Assembly (NCBI GenBank): GCA_963976395.1 | Contig: CAXBLG010000009.1 | Span: 1-64,000, forward strand | Reading direction: 5' to 3' | Origin: UBA11612 sp963976395 | GTDB lineage: Bacteria; Pseudomonadota; Alphaproteobacteria; Rhodospirillales; Rhodospirillaceae | Length of the DNA: 64,000 nucleotides | Shown: one piece after another, positions 9,097 through 16,837 of the stretch | Layout: every line of letters starts with the position of its first letter | Position numbering within the stretch: the first letter of the stretch is position 1 | Position numbers and translations under genes: made by a program | The notes under the pieces: generated by a model | Told to the model about the DNA's origin: nothing | Databases searched by the model: none | What the model saw: only the letters and a program-made list of their open reading frames with translations

Positions 9097-9705
9097 CTAT
9101 TCCCGGTCTTTGACGAGTTTTGCAAGTTGGGCCTGCATCGCGTTGAGTTGGGTCTTCAATTGGTCGATATCTTCGCTTTTACCCGGCTCTGGCGCGGGCC
9201 TTGTGGAACCGCCCGTTGAATCCGCGCTGCGATCAACTTGAGCAAACGGGTTGAACATCTTCATGGCGTTTTCAAAGAGAGCCATGTTTTGTTTTCCCAT
9301 TTCCTCCATGCGCTCCATGGGAACGAGTCCTTTGAAGGTGTTTTGCATGATGTTGCGCATGTCCGACTCGTGCTGGGAAAAGGAGTCCATGCTGTGTTCC
9401 AGGTAGCGCGGTAGAACGCCCCCAAGCGAGTCGCCGTAGAATCCTATAATTTGCCGCAGGAACTTGATCGGCAGCAGGTTTTGCCCTTTGCCTTCTTGCT
9501 CTACGATAATTTGTGTCAAAACGCTGCGGGTAATGTCCTCGCCGGTTTTGGCGTCGGTCACCACAAATACCGCGCCTTCCTTCACCATTTCAGCTAGGTG
9601 ATCGAGTGTCACATAGCTTGATGTCGCGGTGTTGTAGAGCCGGCGGTTGGCGTACTTCTTGATTGTGATAACCGGTGACTTCGCATCACCATCCTGTTCA
9701 GGCAT
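9097..9705 (-). CDS. phaR: Polyhydroxyalkanoate synthesis repressor PhaR
   Basis: 202 residues from the ATG at 9705, chosen over ATG 9726 because a purine-rich AGGGACGG precedes it. The N-terminal PHB/PHA accumulation regulator domain is clear: ITIKKYANRRLYNTATSSYV, then VTDAKTGEDITRSVLTQII. Central helices and an acidic tail with a coiled-coil end follow. PhaR binds PHB and DNA and represses phasin and its own synthesis. It is divergent from the PhaE-like gene and phaC. A palindrome matching the TGC-N3-GCA core reported for PhaR operators lies 31-47 bp upstream of the start, implying autoregulation. Confidence 0.94.
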   Translation of the reverse strand: MPEQDGDAKSPVITIKKYANRRLYNTATSSYVTLDHLAEMVKEGAVFVVTDAKTGEDITRSVLTQIIVEQEGKGQNLLPIKFLRQIIGFYGDSLGGVLPRYLEHSMDSFSQHESDMRNIMQNTFKGLVPMERMEEMGKQNMALFENAMKMFNPFAQVDRSADSTGGSTRPAPEPGKSEDIDQLKTQLNAMQAQLAKLVKDRE

Positions 9706-9735
9706 GGTACCGTCCCTATACGTCATTGAGGCGTT

Positions 9736-9752
9736 ATTGTGCTATGCACAAT
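9736..9752. promoter_or_regulatory. Candidate PhaR operator
   Basis: Perfect 17-bp palindrome ATTGTGC-TAT-GCACAAT in the phaR / PhaE-like divergent intergenic region. It contains TGC-N3-GCA, the core I recall for PhaR sites in related bacteria. Position just upstream of phaR fits negative autoregulation. Confidence 0.55.
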
Positions 9753-9885
9753 GGCCTGATGTCAAAGTACACCTGATGAAACTAGTCGATTGTACTGAAA
9801 AAAACGGAAGAATCTGCGGGTGTGTTCGGCGTAGGGAATACGGTGGCATAGGACGAACAGTCAAACGTGAACTATAGTTTAGTGT

Positions 9886-10353
9886 ATGACCGAAAACCCC
9901 AAAAACGGCCCGACAGATTACAATGCGTTGGCCGCGAAATACTTGGACCTCTGGCAAGAGCAAATCGCGAAACTTGCCAAGGAGCCGCAACAGCTTACCG
10001 AGGCCGCCACCGCTTGGTCGCGTACTGCGGCGTCCATGATGCAGAATGCGGCGTCGACCATGGGCTCAGGGATGGGTGCGGGGATGGGGTCCGGCAAGAC
10101 CCCTTCGAAAGCCGAGCCGCATGAAGCCTCCATCTCCCCCGACAGTCCCGCCGCCTCGACAGGGACCGAGACCCCTGGCGTTACACATGGCGATAGAGGG
10201 CTGGATTCAGCAGTCATCCTTCGCCGGCTTGACGCCCTCGAGCGGCGAATGGCCGCTCTTGAATCAGACACACGTAGATTGGCCGCCCTCGAATCAAACT
10301 TTCCTAAGTCCGATCCAAGCGGTGGCGGCGCTGGCCGCCGGAAAAAAACCTGA
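9886..10353 (+). CDS. PhaE-like PHA synthase accessory subunit
   Basis: 155 residues. The N-terminal 45 residues are helical (YNALAAKYLDLWQEQIAKLA), like the start of class III PhaE or phasin-type proteins. A Gly/Met/Pro/Ser-rich low-complexity linker follows (about residues 58-105), then a heptad-like C-terminal helix (LRRLDALERRMAALE). The gene lies directly before phaC and overlaps it, so it probably forms a complex with the synthase. It is much shorter than typical PhaE. Naming it PhaE-like is inference from position and architecture. Confidence 0.7.
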   Translation: MTENPKNGPTDYNALAAKYLDLWQEQIAKLAKEPQQLTEAATAWSRTAASMMQNAASTMGSGMGAGMGSGKTPSKAEPHEASISPDSPAASTGTETPGVTHGDRGLDSAVILRRLDALERRMAALESDTRRLAALESNFPKSDPSGGGAGRRKKT

Positions 10354-11434
10354 AGACTTTACCGGAACTTGGACCGACTATCTGGATCCAGTGCCTTTCC
10401 TCGACTCGGTAACGCGTGAGGCCCGGTCCCGGCTCGAAACTTTTGTGACGGGGGTCAAGGCGTATCAAGTTCATCCTTACCGACGCGGACTCCAGCCCCC
10501 GCCGCCTGTTTGGCGCCAAGGGTCTGCGTCATTACTCGCATACGGCGAGGTTGGCGACGGCCCAAGTAAGGGTCCGTCAGTGGTGTTCATCCCGTCGCTC
10601 ATCAACAGGGCCTATATCCTTGATTTAGCCGAGGACCGTAGTCTTATGCGGACGGCGGCTGCTGCGGGGATTCAATCATTTCTGTTGGATTGGGGGGAGC
10701 CGAACGAAGCTGAAAAGAATTTCACCGTCGAAGATTATATCGACGGCATCATTATTCCGGCGCTTGAAGAGATCAAATCTCGCACAGGTCAGGCCCCGCG
10801 ACTGGTTGGGTATTGCATGGGCGGCACTCTGGCGGTTGCGCCGGCGGTTTTAAGGCCCGATTTAGTGTCAGCTTTGGCACTCCTTGCCGTGCCGTGGGAT
10901 TTTCACGTGGACTCGGACGCCTCGCGGTTTCTCATTGCCCTAGCGCGCGGCCCGCTTGAGGTGATGCTTGAGTCGGAAGGAAATGCATCCGTCGATCTTC
11001 TGCAAGCTTTGTTTGCCTCCCTGGACCCGACGTTGGCCGGGCGGAAGTTTCGCCGGTTTGCCGGGCTTGATCCGGCGTCCGAGTCGGCTCGCCGGTTTGT
11101 CGAACTCGAAGATTGGCTCAATGACGGCGTGCCGTTGGCCGCTCCCGTTGCGCGCGAGGTGATCTTTGGCTGGTACGGTGCCAACGATCCGGCGCTCAGC
11201 GCATGGCGGGTCGGTGATACCGTCATCGAACCGGCGCGGATTGGCTGTTCTACTGCGGCCTTTATTCCAAGTCAGGATCGAATTGTTCCGCCGGAGTCGG
11301 CCCGGCGACTCGCACGTGCAATTCCCGGAGCGGAAGTGCATGACGTTAATCTTGGTCATATCGGCATGATTGCTGGTGGGTCGGCGCCAAGGCGGGTGTA
11401 TGATCCGCTGATCCAGTGGCTAAAGCGCGCATAA
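10322..11434 (+). CDS. phaC: Poly(3-hydroxyalkanoate) synthase, short type
   Basis: About 370 residues from GTG 10322. The frame is open further upstream (ATG 10187), but that stretch is Pro/Arg-rich and overlaps the PhaE-like gene, so I prefer the later start. Alpha/beta-hydrolase fold with the PHA synthase lipase-like box GYCMGG (Cys165 nucleophile), Asp in SQDRIVPP and His in LGHIGM. It polymerises 3-hydroxyacyl-CoA into storage granules. The short length and the adjoining helper gene resemble class III/IV two-subunit synthases more than the roughly 560-600-residue class I enzymes. No strong ribosome binding site is seen; translational coupling is likely. Confidence 0.88.
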   Translation: MAALAAGKKPEDFTGTWTDYLDPVPFLDSVTREARSRLETFVTGVKAYQVHPYRRGLQPPPPVWRQGSASLLAYGEVGDGPSKGPSVVFIPSLINRAYILDLAEDRSLMRTAAAAGIQSFLLDWGEPNEAEKNFTVEDYIDGIIIPALEEIKSRTGQAPRLVGYCMGGTLAVAPAVLRPDLVSALALLAVPWDFHVDSDASRFLIALARGPLEVMLESEGNASVDLLQALFASLDPTLAGRKFRRFAGLDPASESARRFVELEDWLNDGVPLAAPVAREVIFGWYGANDPALSAWRVGDTVIEPARIGCSTAAFIPSQDRIVPPESARRLARAIPGAEVHDVNLGHIGMIAGGSAPRRVYDPLIQWLKRA

Positions 11435-11556
11435 CACCGTCTCGTTTCTGCATAGTGGGTACCCGCAAGCCCGGCTTGCTCCAGCCCGCAGTGCGCCGTA
11501 AAACCCCTTGGCCCAAACGGGTCGCTTAGAATTTTTCCGAACTGAGGAGTTTCTTC

Positions 11557-12729
11557 ATGGCCGATATCGTCATCACCTCTGCCGTCCGAACCGCAATCGG
11601 GGCCTTTGGCGGATCTTTATCCCGGCTTACGGGTGCGGAACTCGGCCAGGTAGTTATCAGCGAGGCGTTGAAGCGTTCACAGGTGGATGGCGCTGATGTG
11701 TCCGAGGTTGTTATGGGGCAAGTCCTAACGGCTGCGGCGGGCCAAAACCCGGCTCGTCAGGCGTCGATCAATGCGGGGATTCCAAAAGAAGTGTCAGCCA
11801 TGACGATCAATCAGGTTTGTGGCTCGGGTCTGAAGAGCGTTGCCCTTGGCGCCATGTCCATCGCGGCTGGCGACAACGCTATTGTTGTCGCGGGTGGTCA
11901 GGAAAGCATGAGCTTGTCGCCTCACGCCATGCATATGCGCAACGGCGCGAAGATGGGCGATACCAGTCTTATCGACACGATGATCCGGGATGGCCTCTGG
12001 GATGCTTTTAACGGCTACCACATGGGCACCACGGCAGAGAATATTGCCGAAAAGTGGCAACTGACTCGCGACGCGCAGGACGAATTTGCGGCGGCGTCGC
12101 AACAAAAAGCGGAAGAAGCAATCAAAGCGGGCAAATTTAAGGACGAAATCGTACCCGTTACCGTGCAGGTAAAGCGGAAAGATGTGCTCTTCGACACCGA
12201 CGAATACCCGCGCGCGGGCACAACGGCGGAGTCTCTTGGCGGTCTCAGGCCGGCCTTTTCCAAGGACGGCACGGTGACCGCCGGCAACGCGTCGGGACTC
12301 AACGACGGCGCGGCGGCGGTGCTGGTTATGAGCGCCGATGAAGCCAAAAAGCGCGGACTGATACCGCTCGCGCGTATCGCATCCTGGGCGCAGGCCGGTG
12401 TGGACCCCGCCATTATGGGTACCGGACCGATACCCGCGTCGCGCAAGGCGCTGGAGAAAGCCGGATGGAGTGTTGGGGATCTTGATCTTATCGAAGCCAA
12501 CGAAGCCTTTGCGGCTCAGTCGTTGGCAGTATGCAGCGATCTCGGATTTGACCCCAAGAAAGTCAACGTCAATGGCGGCGCCATTGCACTTGGTCACCCC
12601 ATCGGCGCGTCTGGGTGCCGTGTGCTGGTGACGCTCCTGCATGAACTCCAAAAGCGTGACGCGAAGCGTGGCCTCGCAACTTTGTGCATCGGTGGCGGCA
12701 TGGGTATCGCCATGTGCGTCGAACGCTAG
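11557..12729 (+). CDS. phaA: Acetyl-CoA acetyltransferase (beta-ketothiolase)
   Basis: 390 residues. It condenses two acetyl-CoA to acetoacetyl-CoA, the first step of PHB synthesis. The acyl-enzyme Cys88 lies in NQVCGSGLKS, the active-site His in GGAIALGHPIGASG and the second Cys in LCIGGGMG. A good ribosome binding site (CTGAGGAG) precedes the ATG. The gap from phaC is about 120 bp with only a small GCAAGC/GCTTGC hairpin (11465-11479). The sequence around the stop codon is duplicated just downstream (see direct repeat). Confidence 0.96.
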   Translation: MADIVITSAVRTAIGAFGGSLSRLTGAELGQVVISEALKRSQVDGADVSEVVMGQVLTAAAGQNPARQASINAGIPKEVSAMTINQVCGSGLKSVALGAMSIAAGDNAIVVAGGQESMSLSPHAMHMRNGAKMGDTSLIDTMIRDGLWDAFNGYHMGTTAENIAEKWQLTRDAQDEFAAASQQKAEEAIKAGKFKDEIVPVTVQVKRKDVLFDTDEYPRAGTTAESLGGLRPAFSKDGTVTAGNASGLNDGAAAVLVMSADEAKKRGLIPLARIASWAQAGVDPAIMGTGPIPASRKALEKAGWSVGDLDLIEANEAFAAQSLAVCSDLGFDPKKVNVNGGAIALGHPIGASGCRVLVTLLHELQKRDAKRGLATLCIGGGMGIAMCVER

Positions 12730-12779
12730 TTCGAAGCACATTCAAGGTGATCTGCGTCGAACGTTAGTTCGAAGCACAT
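12715..12779. repeat. 27-bp direct repeat duplicating the phaA end
   Basis: Two copies at 12715-12741 and 12753-12779, identical in 26 of 27 bases and offset by 38 bp. The first includes the last codons and stop of phaA. Each copy contains a TCGAAC/GTTCGA inverted repeat around a four-base loop. It looks like a small local duplication. Confidence 0.75.
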
Positions 12780-12866
12780 AACCTCTGTTGTCATCGCCCG
12801 CCGAGCGTTTGCGAGCGCGGGCGATCCATCGCTCCACAAACTCTGTCCGTGCGGATACGGTATGGA

Positions 12867-12887
12867 CCGCCCGGTTAAGCCGGGCGG
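12867..12887. terminator. GC-rich hairpin between phaA and HAAS-type gene
   Basis: Perfect CCGCCCGG / CCGGGCGG stem with a five-base loop, placed between two convergent genes. There is no T-run, so it may be a weak or bidirectional terminator. Confidence 0.45.
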
Positions 12888-12907
12888 CGACCATGAAGAG
12901 TGCCGAC

Positions 12908-13615
12908 TTACTGCTCGTGTGCGGATTCCCTCCGTCGCCACAGCCAATAAAATCCCGCCAGAACCAGCAGATTGATCGGCAAGCGCACGAGGCCGCCGAT
13001 CAATGCATTCTTGCCGGACACATGCAATCCGACAGAAAGGCTCGATTGGCCCGGCAGCTCGGACCACACCATGCCGATTTCAAGAAAACTTCCGAGCATC
13101 ACAACAATACTTGCCCCAAGTATGAGCCAGGCGATCTCCGTGCGTTGCCTCAGGCCGATGATCCCGACCGCAACGGCAACGGCGAGGGGGGCCGCATACA
13201 TCAACAGGCCATGCCAGGCCGCCACGGCGGCTTTGATCCAATCGGGCATATCGGCGCCGACGGCTGGTGCTGCGCCCACAACGGAAAAGAGTCCCGCATT
13301 GGCCAAAATTCCAAGATACACAGCAACCGCAAGCAGCACCGGCGGAGCAATTCCGAACACCGCCCAGGGATAGCGCGCGGTCAGGGATTTCAACTCGGGA
13401 CGGTCCAGCATGGTTTGCGCCAACGTTTCATCGTCGCCCAAACGGTTCAGGGCGGCGTTCTCGGCGGTACTTTTATCCAAACCCCGCGTGGTTTCTTCGT
13501 GCACTAAATCATCAAAATGATCTTCAAGTTCCGCCACATAGCGGCGTACATGCTTCGGCGCGATGCCTGCGTGCAGCAGCCGTTCTTTAAGGGCCCTAAA
13601 TTGCGGCTGCGGCAT
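12908..13615 (-). CDS. HAAS-like membrane protein co-transcribed with PadR regulator
   Basis: 235 residues. The N-terminal 75 residues are soluble and helical (LKERLLHAGIAPKHVRRYVAEL, then HFDDLVHEE and a LGDDETLA phrase), typical of the HAAS/DUF1700 signalling module that often pairs with PadR regulators. Four hydrophobic segments follow (about residues 85-105, 130-150, 160-180, 205-225). It overlaps the upstream padR gene by 20 bp. The pair probably forms a membrane-sensing regulatory unit; the signal is unknown. It interrupts the PHB cluster on the opposite strand. Confidence 0.75.
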   Translation of the reverse strand: MPQPQFRALKERLLHAGIAPKHVRRYVAELEDHFDDLVHEETTRGLDKSTAENAALNRLGDDETLAQTMLDRPELKSLTARYPWAVFGIAPPVLLAVAVYLGILANAGLFSVVGAAPAVGADMPDWIKAAVAAWHGLLMYAAPLAVAVAVGIIGLRQRTEIAWLILGASIVVMLGSFLEIGMVWSELPGQSSLSVGLHVSGKNALIGGLVRLPINLLVLAGFYWLWRRRESAHEQ

Positions 13616-13970
13616 GACGCGCCTCTCCCATCAAGGTGCCAACGGCGCCGGTGATACGCGCCCATTGAGTGCTGAGGGCCGTAAGACGCTTCGCGCCCGA
13701 GGCCGTGACCGAATAATACACGCGTGTCCGTCCGCCCACATCCTTACGGCGTGATTTCAGCGCCCGCTGTTTTTCAAGGGCGTGCAGCGCCGGATACACC
13801 ACGCCTTCGCCGAGGCTGATAACATTGCCGGTCTCGGCACGGATGGTTTGCACAAGTTCATAGCCGTACATCTCGCGCGCCTGCAGCAGCCGGAGAATGA
13901 GTAGTTCCGGCACGCCGTTCATGAAACTGGGATTGCTTTGCGCTATAACTTCGTCGCTCCCTCTATACAT
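13596..13970 (-). CDS. PadR-family transcriptional regulator
   Basis: 124 residues. A winged helix matching PadR: LLILRLLQAREMYGYELVQT, then EGVVYPALHALEKQ and GGRTRVYYSVT. A later start at Met17 would be equally compatible with the domain. It overlaps the downstream HAAS-type gene. Its promoter region (13980-14007) carries overlapping ATACC/GGTAT inverted repeats that probably form its own operator. The same intergenic region is upstream of phaB, so phaB expression could be affected too. Confidence 0.88.
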   Translation of the reverse strand: MYRGSDEVIAQSNPSFMNGVPELLILRLLQAREMYGYELVQTIRAETGNVISLGEGVVYPALHALEKQRALKSRRKDVGGRTRVYYSVTASGAKRLTALSTQWARITGAVGTLMGEARHAAAAI

Positions 13971-13979
13971 CGAACTAAA

Positions 13980-14007
13980 AGGTATAATACCTATAATTTA
14001 TAGGTAT
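13980..14007. promoter_or_regulatory. Overlapping palindromes, likely PadR operator
   Basis: Two overlapping perfect palindromes share an ATACCT half-site: AGGTAT-A-ATACCT at 13980-13992 and a 21-bp one at 13987-14007 (arms ATACCTATAA / TTATAGGTAT). They lie 10 bp upstream of padR, and contain -10-like TATTAT/TATAAT elements, as expected for an autorepressed promoter. Confidence 0.6.
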
Positions 14008-14134
14008 CGCAACAGGCGGGATGTCCGCATGCCTCTGCGCAGAATGTCACTTGAACCGCCTTGCAGGGGCGCTGAAGGAGGCTATGATCAGATAACGGTC
14101 GATCTTTACCGAACAACAATATTGGGGGATGATT

Positions 14135-14860
14135 ATGGCTGAGCGTGTAGCAATTGTTACCGGCGGGACCCGTGGCATCGGCAGGGAAATCTCCATTTCT
14201 CTAAAAAAAGCGGGCTACAAAGTTGCAGCCAACTACAGCGGCAATGATGACGCCGCTGCGGACTTCACCAAAGAGACCGGCATCCCCAACTACAAATTCG
14301 ATGTGTCTGATTTTGCGGCGTGTCAATCTGGCGTTGCAAAAATAACCGAAGACCTCGGTCCTGTGGACGTTCTCGTCAACAACGCAGGGATTACCCGCGA
14401 CGGCACCCTTCACAAAATGACCCATGAACAATGGCAGCAGGTGATCGATGTCAATCTAGGGGGCTGCTTTAATATGTCCCGCGCGGTCATCGAGAACATG
14501 CGCAAACGATCCTTCGGCCGCATCGTCAATGTCGGCTCCGTCAACGGTCAGGCCGGACAATACGGTCAGGTGAACTACGCCGCCGCGAAATCGGGTATTC
14601 ATGGCTTTACCAAAGCGATGGCCCAGGAAGGCGCAGGCAAAGGCATAACCGTCAATGCCATCGCGCCCGGATATGTGGATACCGACATGGTGCGGGCCGT
14701 GCCCCCGAACGTTTTGGAAAAAATTATTTCGAATATCCCGATGGGCCGACTGGGCCGCGCCGGTGACATTGCGCGCGGTGTGATGTTCCTGATTGCCGAT
14801 GATGCCGATTTTATTACGGGCTCTACGCTGTCCATCAACGGCGGCCAGCATATGTATTGA
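14135..14860 (+). CDS. phaB: Acetoacetyl-CoA reductase
   Basis: 241 residues from ATG 14135; the upstream ATG at 14129 is rejected because the GGGGG ribosome binding site is one base away from it but six from 14135. Short-chain dehydrogenase with TGGTRGIGRE cofactor loop, NNAG, catalytic Ser in VGSVNGQ and YAAAKSG (Tyr-x3-Lys). It makes (R)-3-hydroxybutyryl-CoA using NADPH for PHB synthesis. It is separated from phaA by the reversed padR pair. A strong terminator follows. Confidence 0.95.
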   Translation: MAERVAIVTGGTRGIGREISISLKKAGYKVAANYSGNDDAAADFTKETGIPNYKFDVSDFAACQSGVAKITEDLGPVDVLVNNAGITRDGTLHKMTHEQWQQVIDVNLGGCFNMSRAVIENMRKRSFGRIVNVGSVNGQAGQYGQVNYAAAKSGIHGFTKAMAQEGAGKGITVNAIAPGYVDTDMVRAVPPNVLEKIISNIPMGRLGRAGDIARGVMFLIADDADFITGSTLSINGGQHMY

Positions 14861-14869
14861 TCCATCCTT

Positions 14870-14895
14870 CCTGACGTCGCTCGCGTCAGGTTTTT
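14870..14895 (+). terminator. Rho-independent terminator after phaB
   Basis: CCTGACG / CGTCAGG stem with a seven-base loop followed by TTTTT. It overlaps the last codons of the convergent N-acetyltransferase gene. Confidence 0.85.
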
Positions 14896-15692
14896 GGAAT
14901 CCGTTCCCATAAAGCGTTGATCGGTTCTGGAGGGTCGATGCCGAACTGCTCCCTTAGTACCCGGTCGAGGTCTTCGGGCGTGGACACTGTGCGCTCCTCA
15001 GATTTGACGCTGCGCCGCATGGTGAGGCGTGTATTGAGCAGATTGAGGCGCGCGTCCCCCTCTACTTTGGATGCCAGCAGGTTATGCCGAAAGTGCGACG
15101 AAGGGTGCGCCGAAGTGAACCAGTTGCTCATCGCGAAATCGACTGGGCCCTGTGGCTCCAGAGTAAACCGGTACAGGCCAGACCAGGTGCCCTCAGAATT
15201 CCACTGAAGTTCATGAATTTCCTCGGATTGCAGAATGCGGTATGTGCCGTGAGAAGTGGATTGCTCCAGACCATGCTCCAGCTTCAGGGGTGATGTAGGG
15301 CTTTGTCCGCCAAATCCGACGTCGGCAATAAAGACGCCCTCGGGTAATTCCACCAAGGTGAGCCGGTGGGTTAGAGCCGGTCGAGGCTGGCCTTCTTGCC
15401 ACCTTAAAATTACACGCGCTGCAAGCGGCGTGGTGTTAAAGCCCAAAGCGGCAAGCGCTTGGCAAAAGAGACTGTTGTGTTCATAGCAGTAGCCACCACG
15501 CCGCCCCCTCACGAGTTTAGCCTCGATTGACGCAAGGTCGATGTGCACCGTTCGGCCCAACAGAGGGTCTAAGTTTTCGAATGGAATAGCGGATGGGTGC
15601 AACTCGTGAAGGCTGGAGAGAACCGAATATGTCGGTTCGTGTGCACCTACGTAACCGATGCGCGTAAAATAGGCGTTAAGGTCAAGCTTCAT
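14886..15692 (-). CDS. nat: Arylamine N-acetyltransferase
   Basis: 268 residues. Transfers acetyl from acetyl-CoA to arylamines or related substrates. The Cys-His-Asp triad is visible: Cys69 in RGRRGGYCYEHN, His109 in THRLTL and Asp124 in ADVGFGG. Length is normal for the NAT family. It lies 27 bp downstream of gloB in the same direction and may be co-transcribed with it. The natural substrate is unknown. Confidence 0.93.
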   Translation of the reverse strand: MKLDLNAYFTRIGYVGAHEPTYSVLSSLHELHPSAIPFENLDPLLGRTVHIDLASIEAKLVRGRRGGYCYEHNSLFCQALAALGFNTTPLAARVILRWQEGQPRPALTHRLTLVELPEGVFIADVGFGGQSPTSPLKLEHGLEQSTSHGTYRILQSEEIHELQWNSEGTWSGLYRFTLEPQGPVDFAMSNWFTSAHPSSHFRHNLLASKVEGDARLNLLNTRLTMRRSVKSEERTVSTPEDLDRVLREQFGIDPPEPINALWERIPKT

Positions 15693-15719
15693 GATTTGAT
15701 CAATTCAAAAGGAGGCCTT

Positions 15720-16490
15720 TTAGAACACGTCTTTTCGCCGTCGGACTTCGGCAAAAATATCCACCGGCGCGCGGCCCTTCATGCCAATCGCCGCCGCCAA
15801 CTCCGGCGCATCGGCCCGCAAGAACGGATTGGCGGCCTGTTCATCGCCGAGGAGCGATGGCACAGAATATTTCCCAGCAGCACGCAACGCTTTTACATCG
15901 GCCTCGCGTTGCCGTAGCGCGGTGTTGTCCGGTTCGACGGTGACAGCGAAACGAATATTGGCTTCAGTATATTCATGCGCACAGTATATGCGTGTTTCTG
16001 CCGGCAGCTCTCGCAGCCTTTGCAGGCTGGCCCACATCTGCGCCGGCGTACCTTCGAATAGACGGCCACAGCCAATGGAAAAGAGGGTATCTCCGCAAAA
16101 CAATGCGTTCGAGTCCTCGAACCAATAGGCAATATGCCCACGGGTATGGCCCGGCACGAAGAACACCTGGGCACGTGCGTTCCCAAGATCGTAGGTGTCG
16201 CCGTCGCTCACTTGCACCGTCATGCCGGGTATGCGGTCCGGGTCATGCGCCGGGCCGACAATGGTGCAGCCTGTGGCCTCTTTGATTTCGAGATTTCCGC
16301 CAACGTGGTCGGGATGGTGATGCGTATTGAGGATGTGTGTAATTTTCCAGCCGAGCCGTTTGGCTTCATCCAGTACGGGTTCGGCAACGGCCGGGTCCAC
16401 CACAGCAACTGCGCCGGTATCCGGCTCACGCGCTAGATAGATGAAATTGTCGCTGAGGACGGGAATCTGACGAATATCGAGCTTTGTCAT
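15720..16490 (-). CDS. gloB: Hydroxyacylglutathione hydrolase (glyoxalase II)
   Basis: 256 residues. Metallo-beta-lactamase fold hydrolase that cleaves S-lactoylglutathione in methylglyoxal detoxification. The metal motif THHHPDHVGG is near residue 55, GHTRGHI near 110 and FCGDTLF near 130. The C-terminal HEYT and NPFLRAD phrases are those of GloB, and length is typical. A good ribosome binding site (AGGAGG) precedes the ATG. The start of glyoxalase I is not in the window. Confidence 0.95.
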   Translation of the reverse strand: MTKLDIRQIPVLSDNFIYLAREPDTGAVAVVDPAVAEPVLDEAKRLGWKITHILNTHHHPDHVGGNLEIKEATGCTIVGPAHDPDRIPGMTVQVSDGDTYDLGNARAQVFFVPGHTRGHIAYWFEDSNALFCGDTLFSIGCGRLFEGTPAQMWASLQRLRELPAETRIYCAHEYTEANIRFAVTVEPDNTALRQREADVKALRAAGKYSVPSLLGDEQAANPFLRADAPELAAAIGMKGRAPVDIFAEVRRRKDVF

Positions 16491-16837
16491 TGGGGCCTCC
16501 TTGGTGATGAGTCTAAGGCCTCACCGCACGGGTTTGAAGGGCCGGTAGTAGCCAAGAGTATGCAACAATTCGTCGCGGGGAACCTTGAGTCTGATAAGTG
16601 CGAATGGTGCCTCGCGCCCAAATCGTCATTAACGCCACGTCGCCTGACGTTGCGTCGGAGAATTATTTCCGGCATGTCGCAAAACTATCCGAGCGGCTCC
16701 TTGCTGCGCCTGGCGGTACCCCCGCTCTCGGCAGCGCATCGCGATCTCTTAAAAGCCGCTGCTTAGGCCTAATTTTCTGCATTTAAGCGCAAATGTCCGT
16801 GGTTTGCCGCGTTGGCTGTCCGGGTTATGGTCGCCCA
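16491..16837. other. Non-coding gap between divergent gloB and betaine transporter
   Basis: No convincing gene. A short open frame at 16598-16786 has no ribosome binding site or recognisable motif. The region should hold the two divergent promoters; no clear consensus stands out. Confidence 0.4.

Noticed and set aside
10046..10321. Longer start for phaC
   Set aside because: The extra residues are Pro/Arg/Trp-rich, unlike synthase N-termini, and overlap a better coding frame of the PhaE-like gene.
16598..16786. Small ORF between gloB and the betaine binding protein
   Set aside because: No ribosome binding site, no recognisable motif and not in an operon arrangement.
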